This document shows, in pieces, positions 1 to 9,735 of a stretch of DNA of 64,000 nucleotides. Where the stretch lies: positions 1 to 64,000 of the forward strand of contig JAHEYT010000022.1 of the NCBI GenBank assembly GCA_023251455.1, given 5' to 3'. This DNA is from Bacteroidota bacterium (GTDB taxonomy: Bacteria; Bacteroidota; Bacteroidia; Bacteroidales; Prolixibacteraceae). A program made the translations under genes and the position numbers. Numbering within the stretch: position 1 is the first letter of the stretch; each line of letters opens with the position of its first letter. Below the pieces are notes generated by a model. The model had not been told where the DNA came from, did not search any database, and saw nothing but the letters and a program-made list of their open reading frames with translations.

Positions 1-2
1 TG

Positions 3-530
3 AATAATGCTTATGAATTGGGCGATTTAAGAAAAGACTACTCTATGGCATCGTCATATGTCGATAACAAAACCGGGAAAACCATATCCATCAGACACGT
101 AAAAAAATACAGGGACGTGCCTTACCAGAGCGGCGATGCAAACATTGATTTTCCTGTAATCCGCTACGCCGATGTGTTGTTAATGTATGCTGAAGCTTTA
201 AATGAAAACGGCAAAACTTCGGAAGCCTGCTCGATGCTAAATAAAGTAAGGCGCAGGGGATTTGGTTATCAGTCAACCGAAACATCAGCTGTTGATATCA
301 GCACCGCAGACAAGGTCGTCTTTCGCGATAAAGTTTTGCAGGAAAGAAGAGTTGAGTTGGCTTTTGAAGGTCAGCGTTGGTTCGACCTAATCCGCACAGG
401 TCGTGCCGTGCAATTGATGAAATCAAAAGGATTTAAAATAAACGATACACAGTTAATTTGTCCGATTCCTCAAAAACAGGTCGACATCAACCCTGGAGTA
501 ATGGTGCAAAACACATATCGCATCGACTAA
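3..530 (+). CDS. RagB/SusD family outer-membrane nutrient-binding lipoprotein, C-terminal part (5' truncated by window edge)
   Basis: Frame is open to the window start (..NNAYELGDLRKDY); C-terminal SusD signature YADVLLMYAEALNE...RRVELAFEGQRWFDLIRTGRA. Confidence 0.9.
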   Translation, partial: NNAYELGDLRKDYSMASSYVDNKTGKTISIRHVKKYRDVPYQSGDANIDFPVIRYADVLLMYAEALNENGKTSEACSMLNKVRRRGFGYQSTETSAVDISTADKVVFRDKVLQERRVELAFEGQRWFDLIRTGRAVQLMKSKGFKINDTQLICPIPQKQVDINPGVMVQNTYRID

Positions 531-758
531 AGCATCGCATAAGATCGCAGCAAATAATTTCAACAAGGGAGAAGTAGGTCAATCTACTTCTCCTTTGTTA
601 TTTTTAAATAAGGAGCTTCACTTAAACAATTTCACTTTTCTTAATAAGCAATTGAACCGATTTATTAGGATTGCCATTGCAAATCCTTATTTTTGAATCG
701 TAATTCTAAACACTAAATCAACCCGACTCACCATGTGGGTTATTCTAAAAATCAAATC

Positions 759-1496
759 ATGAAGAGAAACATTTTAATGACTTTATCATTAGCCATTGTG
801 CTTTTGATAGCAATTCCCGGATTTTCACAGACCGTGAACAAGCTTTCGAAAAAAGAGCAAAAAGAAGGCTGGGTGCTGTTGTTTAACGGCAAAAATTTTG
901 ACGGCTGGAGACAATGTAACGGAACCGCCATGCCTGCAAACTGGGTGCTCGAAGAAGATGCCATGAAAGTATTTACCGGCGCGGGTAAAACCCCCGGACA
1001 AGGCGCAAATGGCGACATTCTTTTCCCAGGGAAAAAATTTAAAAACTTCGAACTTTCGATCGACTGGAAAGCCAGCAAAATGGCCAACTCAGGAATTTTC
1101 TACAATGTGCGCGAAGTTCCGGGCAAACCGATTTATTATGCCGCTCCTGAAATTCAGGTTCTCGACAATGTGGATGCTACCGACAATAAAATCGACAGCC
1201 ATCTGGCTGGCTCGTTATACGACATACTTCCTGCTGATCCAAAAACAGTTCATCCGGCAGGACAGTGGAACACCATCGTAATCAAGGTGAAAGATGGCCA
1301 GGTCACCCACACTCAAAACGGCGTGAAAGTAGTTTCGTATACTTTGTGGACTCCGGAATGGGATGCCATGGTTGCCAAAAGTAAATTCAAAGATTTTCCG
1401 GGCTGGACTGAAGGAATTTCAAAAGACGGTTATATTGGTCTTCAGGATCACGGATACCCGGTTTGGTTCCGCAACATCAAGATCCGCGAACTTTAA
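759..1496 (+). CDS. DUF1080 / 3-keto-disaccharide hydrolase-like secreted protein
   Basis: Signal peptide MKRNILMTLSLAIVLLIAIPGFSQ; GWVLLFNGKNFDGWRQ ... GYIGLQDHGYPVWFRNIKIREL is typical of DUF1080. Start moved from 735 to ATG 759. Confidence 0.88.
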   Translation: MKRNILMTLSLAIVLLIAIPGFSQTVNKLSKKEQKEGWVLLFNGKNFDGWRQCNGTAMPANWVLEEDAMKVFTGAGKTPGQGANGDILFPGKKFKNFELSIDWKASKMANSGIFYNVREVPGKPIYYAAPEIQVLDNVDATDNKIDSHLAGSLYDILPADPKTVHPAGQWNTIVIKVKDGQVTHTQNGVKVVSYTLWTPEWDAMVAKSKFKDFPGWTEGISKDGYIGLQDHGYPVWFRNIKIREL

Positions 1497-1801
1497 GACG
1501 TGTCTCAGCAAATTAAAACAGCTGGTTAATCAACAATATTTCATAAAAAGGGAATGATCCGAAAGGGTTGTTCCCTTTTGTTTTTTAGAAGAAATTAGCA
1601 GTTTCTAATACCGGTATCAAGAAGCATGTTACCACCAAAGTCTTCGATCAGATAAATCGGGAGTATAACTTCTAACGTTATCGGCAACCCGGAATATGAG
1701 CTTGACATATTTTTAACTTTTTCTGGAATAATTCGTATTTAATCAGACAGTTATCAAATTGCTGGTTTTAATATTTACTTACACTTTAATACTAAAACCA
1801 T

Positions 1802-2371
1802 ATGATTTCAACAATGGTTTTAATTATCTCTTTGTTGTTAATGATCTTGATAACAGCAGTTGTTGGAAGGGCAATAATCAAGAAACAACAAATTATTGGT
1901 CGCCCCCCTATTCCTGCCGTATTTTTCTTACTCGCAAAAACTCTTGTACTCGTAAACCTCACATTTCTACTCTTGAAAGGACTAAATATTTATGTCAATA
2001 GACTCTTTGTTCCCAATGAATTCATCGACATCATTGCTTTATCCTTTCTAATCGCCGGAACTGTGATATTATTTCTCTCTACAATAAAGCTGAATAAAGA
2101 TCTGGTATTCGGTTTATCTTCTTCTGAAACTCACCGACTACAAACAAATGGTATTTATTCGGTAAGTCGGCATCCATTCTATTTAGGATTTATATTCATC
2201 CTGTTTTCGTCATGCCTTTTCAATCCTCATTATTTAAATATACTGGCATTCATTGGTGCTTGGATCATACACCATTTTATAATGATTAAGGAAGAGCAAT
2301 TCCTTAGTTTTCAATATGGCGAAGAGTACAGACAATACAAAAAAAGAGTGAACAGATACCTTACTTTTTAA
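1802..2371 (+). CDS. isoprenylcysteine carboxyl methyltransferase (ICMT/PEMT)-like membrane protein
   Basis: Multi-TM; motif GIYSVSRHPFYLGF...EEQFLSFQYGEEYRQYKKRVNRYL. Confidence 0.8.
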   Translation: MISTMVLIISLLLMILITAVVGRAIIKKQQIIGRPPIPAVFFLLAKTLVLVNLTFLLLKGLNIYVNRLFVPNEFIDIIALSFLIAGTVILFLSTIKLNKDLVFGLSSSETHRLQTNGIYSVSRHPFYLGFIFILFSSCLFNPHYLNILAFIGAWIIHHFIMIKEEQFLSFQYGEEYRQYKKRVNRYLTF

Positions 2372-2382
2372 AAGCCCCAGCC

Positions 2383-3129
2383 ATGAAAGTACTAATCGTT
2401 TATGCACATCCAAATCCGATGTCATTCACAAAAGCAATCCTTGATAACTTTGTTAAAGGGCTCAGGGAAGCCGGACATCAGTATGAAATTCTCGATTTGT
2501 ACAAGGAAAAGTTCAATCCTGTATTTCAGGATATAGATTTTTCATTTTTTGTTGATCAGGATATACCCAAAGATATTTTTCAGCAGATGAACCTGAGAGC
2601 CATGATTGTTACTCTGGCAGGCGGTCCAATAAAGCGGATGATGGCAAAATGGTATATCAGAAATAAGACCGATGATGAACTAATAAAACTGATCAACTCA
2701 CAAAAGCCAAAAGATGTTTTGTTACATCAAAAGAAGGTAGCCGGGGCCGATGTTCTTGTGTTTATTACGCAGGTTTTCTGGATGCACTTCCCTGCAATGG
2801 TCAAAGGTTGGATGGAAAGAGTTTTAACCTATGGATTCGCCTACAAATTGAATGAGAAGGGTTGGAGTGGAGACCCTGATGGACGGATACCATTACTTAA
2901 AATAAAAAAAGCTGTGATCATGCATCCTACATTCTTTAATGAAAAAGTATACCTTGAAAAAGGATTTAAAGCTGCTATGGAAAAAACAATTGATGACTGG
3001 AGCCTGAAATATCCAGGCATCGAAAATGTTGACCATATTTATTTTCATTCAATTTTATCAGTAAGTCCGGAGACAAGGAAAAAATATCTTGAAATCGCTT
3101 ATTTAAAAGGAAAAGAATTGAAATATTAA
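2383..3129 (+). CDS. NAD(P)H dehydrogenase (quinone)/flavodoxin-like fold oxidoreductase
   Basis: MKVLIVYAHPNPMSFTKAILDNFVKGLREAGH...; VFITQVFWMHFPAMVKGWMERVLTYGFAY. Confidence 0.85.
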   Translation: MKVLIVYAHPNPMSFTKAILDNFVKGLREAGHQYEILDLYKEKFNPVFQDIDFSFFVDQDIPKDIFQQMNLRAMIVTLAGGPIKRMMAKWYIRNKTDDELIKLINSQKPKDVLLHQKKVAGADVLVFITQVFWMHFPAMVKGWMERVLTYGFAYKLNEKGWSGDPDGRIPLLKIKKAVIMHPTFFNEKVYLEKGFKAAMEKTIDDWSLKYPGIENVDHIYFHSILSVSPETRKKYLEIAYLKGKELKY

Positions 3130-3251
3130 TATAATGGGCTACAGCTTACATGCGGTAATTTGAATTTGAATACATTCCTAAACAACACAACTTTTTGAAG
3201 GTTATCTTCCGCGATCCGCCTCTGCGTAAAATTTCTAAAGCAAATCTCCAG

Positions 3252-3806
3252 TTAAAACCCCAACTCATCGCTGATTTCCTGCATAGCTGTTAAAGCCAGT
3301 TCTGCAAAATCGTTGATGGGGATTCCAATTAGCTCACATTCCAGAATATTTTCGCGTTTCACCGAAGCTGCAAACGCCTTTTCCTTCATGCGTTTGGTGA
3401 TGGATTTGGTTTTAACCGATGCCAGTTTTCGGTCGGGGTAAACCATTGCGGTTGCCATGATAAGTCCGGTGATGGTTTCGCCAGCCGCCAGCGCGTGTTG
3501 AAAAACGGTTGTCCGCTCTTTACCGGTAGCCATTTCGTTGTGCATCACAATGGCGTCGATGGCTTCCGCCGAAAGTAAACCATCGAGCATACCGGCAGCG
3601 TACGGGCCATGTTTGTACGGATCGGCATTGGTAATTTCAACGTCGATGTCGTGCAGCAATCCGGCTATCCCCCACTCTTCCTGATCTTTGTCCAGTTTTT
3701 GGGCAATGGCGCGCAGAACAGCCTCGCTGGCAACACAATGTTTGATCATGTTAGTATTTTGAATGTGCTGATTCAAAAGTTTATACGCATTTTCACGTGA
3801 AATCAT
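3252..3806 (-). CDS. HD domain-containing hydrolase
   Basis: H..(SE)AVLRAIAQKL...WGIAGLLHDIDVE HD motif; likely start MISREN at 3806 rather than 4001. Confidence 0.8.
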   Translation of the reverse strand: MISRENAYKLLNQHIQNTNMIKHCVASEAVLRAIAQKLDKDQEEWGIAGLLHDIDVEITNADPYKHGPYAAGMLDGLLSAEAIDAIVMHNEMATGKERTTVFQHALAAGETITGLIMATAMVYPDRKLASVKTKSITKRMKEKAFAASVKRENILECELIGIPINDFAELALTAMQEISDELGF

Positions 3807-3859
3807 CGCAGTAGTTTTAATTTTGCTGCTGCAAATTAGCAAAAACAAACCGAAACCAG

Positions 3860-4369
3860 ATGCCTCTCGAAATTGAACGTAAATTTTTGGTCGACACACG
3901 GAAATGGAACCCAACAGTAGAGGGAACCCGATTGGTACAGGCTTACCTGAGCATTGACCCGAACCCAACTGTGCGAGTACGTATTGCCGGAGAGAAGGCA
4001 TTTTTAACTATCAAAGGCCGCACAAAGACCATTTCGCGTCCGGAGTTTGAATACGAGATACCGGTTAACGAAGCTCAGGAGATGATGATGCTGGCCATTT
4101 CGAATCCGGTTGAAAAAATACGTTACGAAATAATGCACGAAGGTTTTCTTTGGGAAGTTGATATTTTTTCAGGAAAAAATGAAGGACTGGTTATTGCCGA
4201 ACTCGAACTTGAATCAGAAGATCAGCTATTTCCGCGACCCGACTGGCTTTTAACCGAAGTTTCGGGCGACAGGCGATACTATAATTCCTACCTTTCGGAG
4301 CACCCTTTTCAGGAATGGACAGACCAGGATGGCCTGATTTTTGAAACGCCAGACAACAAGTTGAAGTAA
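3860..4369 (+). CDS. CYTH domain protein (triphosphate tunnel metalloenzyme / class IV adenylate cyclase-like)
   Basis: N-terminal EIERKFLV motif; RVRIAGEKAFLTIKGR; EFEYEIPVNEA. Confidence 0.9.
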   Translation: MPLEIERKFLVDTRKWNPTVEGTRLVQAYLSIDPNPTVRVRIAGEKAFLTIKGRTKTISRPEFEYEIPVNEAQEMMMLAISNPVEKIRYEIMHEGFLWEVDIFSGKNEGLVIAELELESEDQLFPRPDWLLTEVSGDRRYYNSYLSEHPFQEWTDQDGLIFETPDNKLK

Positions 4370-4405
4370 AAAACGTTTTTTAGATAGCCAATTAACCGAA
4401 TAGAT

Positions 4406-6397
4406 ATGCAGCTTAAAAAACTTTGTGCAGGATTTATCATCCTGATCAGTGTTTCCTTATTCGCAGCGACCAATCCCGTCGACAAAAAGAAAGAAATTAT
4501 ACTCAGCAAAGCAGATTCCATCAAGTTGGGGATCGATTTTCTGAAAAAGCACATCCAACCGAATACGGCCTGGCAATCGGAGAATCCTGAAATATTACGC
4601 ACTGTAAACGGACTGATCCATTTTGCGGAAGACGAACGCATCGACACCATCCTGGTAAAACTTCAGAAATTCCAGAATAATAGCGACTTAAGGTACATCA
4701 GCCGTTCACCCGAAAATGTAAGCGATTCATTACAGGTTCAAGGCTATCAGGATTATCGTACAATTTTGGAGAAAATGAAGCAACTCGACCGAGCCATCTG
4801 GAATGGAGTGGATATGAAAACAATTCCGCTGCCGGAAAACCTGACTGCCGATCCGGATAATAAAATTCAACTCATTGCTGAGGGAGACGAAGAGGCGATC
4901 ATTCGGAGAACCCGAATTATTTTACCCGATAGTTTGAAGAATGTGTTTGCTGTTCAGGATTCGCTTGGAAAGGCCGCAAACGATTTCAACAAAATTAAAA
5001 ATCGCCAGAAAGCGCGCAGTTTCCTGCTTGAAGCTGCCCGTCAACGGTTCAATACCCAAATCGAAAAAATGAATCTCGATTCGACCATCACAGCCTACCG
5101 GAAATATGCAGTACGAGTATTCTCCGACTCGCTGCAAACCCAACTAAGCGATTCGTTAAAACTTCGAAACCAGCAAATTCTGGCTCATTACAACGATTCA
5201 ATTGTTCGGTCGGTTAACGATTCGATCAATGTATTTGTACAAACCTTGCAGCGATACGCTCAAAACGATTCTATTCCGGTTTATATACAAAGCTTATCCG
5301 GAAAGCCTTCGCAGCTTTGGCTCCGGAATAACCAACGTGCAATCAACCGAATGTATATCAAAAACATACAGAACGACTCCATTGGAATCCAGCTGATGAA
5401 CATCGACAAACAAACCATCGGGATTGCCATTGAGGACAACATTACTTTTACCCGGATAGCGCAGAAACAACACCGCGATTTTGTGTTTCAAAAGTTTACT
5501 CCCAATCAGAAACTAACCAAAATCCAAAAGAAATACGATATTGTTGCGCCCTGGGATTTGGGAGGAAACGGAACTTTAGGGTTTACCCAAATGTATCTCA
5601 GCAATTGGAAAGCCGGGGGAAGAAGCGCACTTTCGTTCCTGAGCGTATTGAAGGGATATGCCAATTATTCAAGCGACAGTAAACTAAAATGGGAAAATAG
5701 CGGTGAAATCCGGAATGGTTGGGTCAGACAAGGTGGCGATATTGACCAGACACAGAAAAATGACGATAAATTGGAACTGATTTCGCGCTTGGGTGTAAAT
5801 GCATTTAAGAATTGGTATTACAGTGCTGAAATTGATTTTAAAACACAGTTTTTTAATGGGTACAATTATCCCAATGATTCTGTTCCGATTTCAACTTATA
5901 TGTCGCCCGCCACAACCTTTATCAAACTTGGACTCGACTATAAACCGAACAAGAATTTTTCTTTATTTCTGTCGCCAATCACGGCAAAGTACGTTTTTGT
6001 GCGCGATACTGCATTGATAGACCAAACCAAATACGGGGTTTCAGCCACCAGCCGAAGTTTCTGGGAACCTGGGCTCAACGTTGATCTCCGTTACAAAATA
6101 GATTTTACCCCGCGAATCAGTTATGAAACCAAGTATAAAATGTTCCTGAATTACCAGCAGCCATTTAAAAAAGTTGACATAAACTGGGAAAATACGATAG
6201 TCGCCCAGCTCACCAACCGGATTAGTATGACATTTATGCTGTACATGCTTTACGATGACAATGTGACCTTTCCGACCGGAAAATTTGCAACCGACGGTAC
6301 TGAAATATATAAGGCCAAATGGCAAACAAAAGAGCTGACCACTGTTGGCTTCTCTTACAAAATTAACAAGCACATTTATCAGCGAAAAAAGATTTAA
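4406..6397 (+). CDS. DUF3078 domain-containing protein (outer membrane/beta-rich C-terminus)
   Basis: Signal peptide; C-terminal APWDLGGNGTLGFTQMYLSNWKAGGRSALSFLSVLKGYANY typical of DUF3078. Confidence 0.75.
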   Translation: MQLKKLCAGFIILISVSLFAATNPVDKKKEIILSKADSIKLGIDFLKKHIQPNTAWQSENPEILRTVNGLIHFAEDERIDTILVKLQKFQNNSDLRYISRSPENVSDSLQVQGYQDYRTILEKMKQLDRAIWNGVDMKTIPLPENLTADPDNKIQLIAEGDEEAIIRRTRIILPDSLKNVFAVQDSLGKAANDFNKIKNRQKARSFLLEAARQRFNTQIEKMNLDSTITAYRKYAVRVFSDSLQTQLSDSLKLRNQQILAHYNDSIVRSVNDSINVFVQTLQRYAQNDSIPVYIQSLSGKPSQLWLRNNQRAINRMYIKNIQNDSIGIQLMNIDKQTIGIAIEDNITFTRIAQKQHRDFVFQKFTPNQKLTKIQKKYDIVAPWDLGGNGTLGFTQMYLSNWKAGGRSALSFLSVLKGYANYSSDSKLKWENSGEIRNGWVRQGGDIDQTQKNDDKLELISRLGVNAFKNWYYSAEIDFKTQFFNGYNYPNDSVPISTYMSPATTFIKLGLDYKPNKNFSLFLSPITAKYVFVRDTALIDQTKYGVSATSRSFWEPGLNVDLRYKIDFTPRISYETKYKMFLNYQQPFKKVDINWENTIVAQLTNRISMTFMLYMLYDDNVTFPTGKFATDGTEIYKAKWQTKELTTVGFSYKINKHIYQRKKI

Positions 6398-6456
6398 GGA
6401 AAAGACGGAAGACTGGAGGCCGGAGCACCGCTCCCTGAGCAGCGGGTTTCCTGAGA

Positions 6457-6502
6457 GTTCGACTGAGCTCACACCGAAGTCAGCGAAGCGTGTCGAAGGA
6501 AG
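6457..6502. repeat. dispersed TTCGAC...GTCGAAG imperfect palindrome (REP-like)
   Basis: gttcgactgagctcacaccgaagtcagcgaagcgtgtcgaagga; related copies at 7596-7618 and 17519-17551. Confidence 0.5.
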
Positions 6503-6615
6503 CATCCATCTGGCAGGCCGTAATCAAATGTACAACGCGGAATCTCATAAATTAACCTATATTTGGATGCTGTACCTTTAATCCCAAAAATCATCATTAA
6601 AAAAAAACGACAAAA

Positions 6616-7002
6616 ATGAAAACATATAAAAAATACTTCAAGATAACTGCCGAACCCGCCGATGTTTACAATGCACTGACAAACAAAGTGATGATTGAAA
6701 TCTGGACAGGGGAAGATGCAGTGATGGAACCAGTTGCCGGAACCGAATTCTCGATGTGGGAAGAAAGCATTTGCGGATTGAACCTCGAATTTGAACAGGA
6801 TAAAAAAATCGTTCAGGAATGGTTTTTTGGTGAAGAAGATGAGGATAAAAAATCGATTGTAACCATCAAATTACACCCTGATAAAGGCGGCACCAGCATG
6901 GAAGTGGTGCAAACCAATATTCCTGACGAAGCTTACCGAAACATTTCTGAAGGCTGGGAAGAAGACTATTTCAACGGGCTGAACGAGCTGTTTAAGCAGT
7001 AA
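6616..7002 (+). CDS. SRPBCC / AHSA1-like (START-fold) protein
   Basis: MKTYKKYFKITAEPADVYNALTNKVMIEIWTGEDAVMEPVAGTEFSMWE ... GWEEDYFNGLNELFKQ. Confidence 0.8.
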   Translation: MKTYKKYFKITAEPADVYNALTNKVMIEIWTGEDAVMEPVAGTEFSMWEESICGLNLEFEQDKKIVQEWFFGEEDEDKKSIVTIKLHPDKGGTSMEVVQTNIPDEAYRNISEGWEEDYFNGLNELFKQ

Positions 7003-7088
7003 GAAAATAAGGAAAAGTCATTAGTCATTCGGAAAGCTGGTTTTCAATGTCTTCTTTCCCAATGACTAATTGACTAATAACTATTTCC

Positions 7089-7535
7089 TTATTTGTTTGA
7101 AAGCCCCTCATTGCCGGTATCGGCAATATATTTCCAGCGACCGTTTTTATCTTTCTTCCAGACAGTCATGTAAGTACCACGTGAAGTATCTTTTTGTGCG
7201 ACAAATGTCCAGAAACCATAGGTATAACCCAGCTCGCCGCTTGTAGCAATTATTGCTTTAGCCGGTCGCCAGGTCAGGACAACACCACTGTCGCTCTTGC
7301 CTTCATAACTTTTGATCAGGCTCAGTTTCCCAACAATAGGCATCTGTTTGGGTTTCAGCAAAACTACGCTATCGTCAGCAAATTCGATGAATGACTTTTG
7401 AATGCCATGCTTGACTGAATAATCAGAAAAAGCAATATCGGCATCTTTCAAAACCTGAGGATCGGCTACGGATTTCTTTTCAGAACAGGAAAACAAAACC
7501 CAAATGATCAGTAGTAGAAGTATTGATGTCTTCAT
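7089..7535 (-). CDS. DUF4440/SnoaL-like lipoprotein
   Basis: Lipobox LFSCSEKK; ADIAFSDYSVKHGIQKSFIEFADDSVVLL; TYGFWTF...YMTVWKKDKNGRWKYIADTG. Confidence 0.7.
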   Translation of the reverse strand: MKTSILLLLIIWVLFSCSEKKSVADPQVLKDADIAFSDYSVKHGIQKSFIEFADDSVVLLKPKQMPIVGKLSLIKSYEGKSDSGVVLTWRPAKAIIATSGELGYTYGFWTFVAQKDTSRGTYMTVWKKDKNGRWKYIADTGNEGLSNK

Positions 7536-7621
7536 AACCTGAATAAATATTAAAATCGAACAAGAAATAAGAATGTCTCAAATCTGCGTTAAATCGATGG
7601 CTGAGCTTGTCGAAGCCGGAA

Positions 7622-8524
7622 CTATTTCGATCCCAGCGAAATTAATAAAATACCGATTAATATTCCGGCAAGATAGACAGCTTTCCGGGGAATATTTTTC
7701 TCTTTGAAAACAAGTGCTCCTACTGCAAATGAAATAACCACTCCCCCACGCCTCAGTGCTGATACAATGGAGATCATCGATTCGGGGTGACTCAACGAAT
7801 TAAAGTACAAGTAATCGGCGAGCACCAGAAAGACACCAATCAGCGGAATTGACCACCGCCAGTGAAACGAAGTCCGTTCTCCTTTGGGTAACCGCCAACG
7901 ATTGACTGCCAGGACAGGCAATAATATGGCCACCTGGTAAAACGAAAACCATGCCTGCACCGCCATCCGGTCGATTCGGCGCATCAGGAATTTATCGTAC
8001 AAACCGCTGGCTGCTCCCAAAAACGTTCCGGCCATAATGAAGAAAACCCATTTATTCGTCGAGAAGTGTATGCCTTCTGACTTTCCGGTAGTGGAAAGCA
8101 TATAGAAAAACAGCAAAGTGATAATTACCCCAACCCACTGGAAGGGATTGAGGTGTTCGCTGAAAATCACAATGGCGCCCAGCAAGGTCCAGATTGGACC
8201 GGTGGCACGGATTGGGGCAACAATGGTGATCGGAAGATTTTTGACCGCATAAAATGCCAGAATCCAGCTTGAAACCACCAACATCGATTTCAGGAAAATG
8301 AACCCGTGTTGTTCTAAGGTGATTTCAGGAACAAAAAGCTGAATGGTTTTGAAGAATTCGGGATAAATATTTGAACCAACAGTAATTGGCAAAAAGATGA
8401 TTGAACTGGTTAACGTGGAAATGAAAAGTACCGGTATCACCGCATTTTTATGAACCGAGAGCTTTTTAAAAACTTCATAAATTCCCAATAAAACGGCAGA
8501 TGCCAAGGCTAAAATTACCCACAT
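7622..8524 (-). CDS. EamA/DMT-family transporter
   Basis: About 10 hydrophobic segments; VWILALASA..., PIRATGPIWTLLGAIVIFSEHLNPFQWVGV. Confidence 0.8.
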   Translation of the reverse strand: MWVILALASAVLLGIYEVFKKLSVHKNAVIPVLFISTLTSSIIFLPITVGSNIYPEFFKTIQLFVPEITLEQHGFIFLKSMLVVSSWILAFYAVKNLPITIVAPIRATGPIWTLLGAIVIFSEHLNPFQWVGVIITLLFFYMLSTTGKSEGIHFSTNKWVFFIMAGTFLGAASGLYDKFLMRRIDRMAVQAWFSFYQVAILLPVLAVNRWRLPKGERTSFHWRWSIPLIGVFLVLADYLYFNSLSHPESMISIVSALRRGGVVISFAVGALVFKEKNIPRKAVYLAGILIGILLISLGSK

Positions 8525-8672
8525 ATTTTCGCTATGCTAGAGACACAATGCATTGCGTCTGTACATTTTTCATTTCCGACAGCAAAACTAGAAAGACTTG
8601 AAGACCAACCGATCGATTGACCTTCAGGAGAAGTATTTGTTTATTGAAACTTAATGTTATCCGATAAATTCC

Positions 8673-9584
8673 CTAAACTTCTTCCGGTTTCCTTTTTTTC
8701 CTGACCACTAAAATGGCTCCAGACAAGGCAAGCAAAGCTCCTAGTATCGAAAGTACAGAAAAATGTTCAGGGGCGATCCAGCTTACCTGAAGCCAGGTGA
8801 GAACACCCATGATAACAAAAGTGATGATCGGATTCATAATCAGCAAAACGCTGACCTTTCCGGCTTCCATATATTTGAGGGCAAGCGACAAACACACGTA
8901 AGAGATGAGCGTGTTGGCTCCCAGAAAAATTAAAAGCAACCAATAGCCGAAACTTAAATGCGCGAGACTTTCGAAATTAGCAAAGGGCAAATAGAGCAGA
9001 ATTGGTAATCCGAAGATGAATAAATTCAAGGTAGTTACCGGATGCTGGCGGATTAGCTTTTTCTGCATGGCCGCATAAACCGCCCAGGTGAGAGCTGCGG
9101 AAACCGTTAGCAACATCCCTTTGGTGTATTCGCTTTTGTTGGCGGGCAAAGCGGTTAAATGCTGCTGGTAAAAAATCCAGAAGCCAATTAGTGCAAGCAG
9201 AAAGCCAAGTCCCTGAACCAACGAAAGTTTTTCTTTGAAAAAGACAACTCCGAAAATAGCCAGTACAACCTGACCTGTTTGAACGGCAACCTGCGCATTC
9301 CCCGGAGTGGTGTACTGAACACCCCACATAAAACCAATGTAATTCCAGGCTAGCATTAAGGTTGAAATAACAAGGATCAACGAAGGTTTATATAGAATTT
9401 TTAGGGCTTTGGGGTCGTTAAAAAGAGCCCAAACAGCCATTCCTGAAAAGGCCAATGAAAACCTGAACCAAACAATGGTTGGCGAATCAATCGCTTTGGA
9501 GGCAACTTTTAGCGCAATGGCCAAAACACCCCACATCAAAACGGTAATTAGTGTAAATAAAATTCCTTTTGCCTGATTGCTCAT
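8673..9584 (-). CDS. EamA/DMT-family transporter
   Basis: About 10 TM; KGILFTLITVLMWGVLAIALKVAS..., GAILVVRKKRK end. Confidence 0.85.
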   Translation of the reverse strand: MSNQAKGILFTLITVLMWGVLAIALKVASKAIDSPTIVWFRFSLAFSGMAVWALFNDPKALKILYKPSLILVISTLMLAWNYIGFMWGVQYTTPGNAQVAVQTGQVVLAIFGVVFFKEKLSLVQGLGFLLALIGFWIFYQQHLTALPANKSEYTKGMLLTVSAALTWAVYAAMQKKLIRQHPVTTLNLFIFGLPILLYLPFANFESLAHLSFGYWLLLIFLGANTLISYVCLSLALKYMEAGKVSVLLIMNPIITFVIMGVLTWLQVSWIAPEHFSVLSILGALLALSGAILVVRKKRKPEEV

Positions 9585-9676
9585 TGAAAAAGTTCCAAGT
9601 TTCAGGTTTCAAGTTGTCAAAACAATGAATGACAATTTAATGACGTGAAACGAATGACTATAATTGACTAATTAAA

Positions 9677-9709
9677 AAAGGTGTCACCGAAATGAACAGC
9701 GACACCTTT
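9677..9709 (-). terminator. hairpin AAAGGTGTC/GACACCTTT downstream of pheT
   Basis: 9-bp perfect stem immediately 3' of the pheT stop, A/T-rich flanks. Confidence 0.65.
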
Positions 9710-9735
9710 CAAAAGTTTTTATCTGTTATCAGAAA

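Noticed and set aside
752-1087. Antisense ORF (111 aa) opposite the DUF1080 gene, and similar antisense ORFs throughout (e.g. 6041-6505, 14899-15327, 51224-51757, 62488-63108)
   Set aside because: Each is the shadow of a well-supported gene; no family motifs or start context support coding
7622-9584. Two adjacent EamA transporters as a recent tandem duplication
   Set aside because: The protein sequences are too dissimilar by eye; likely independent family members
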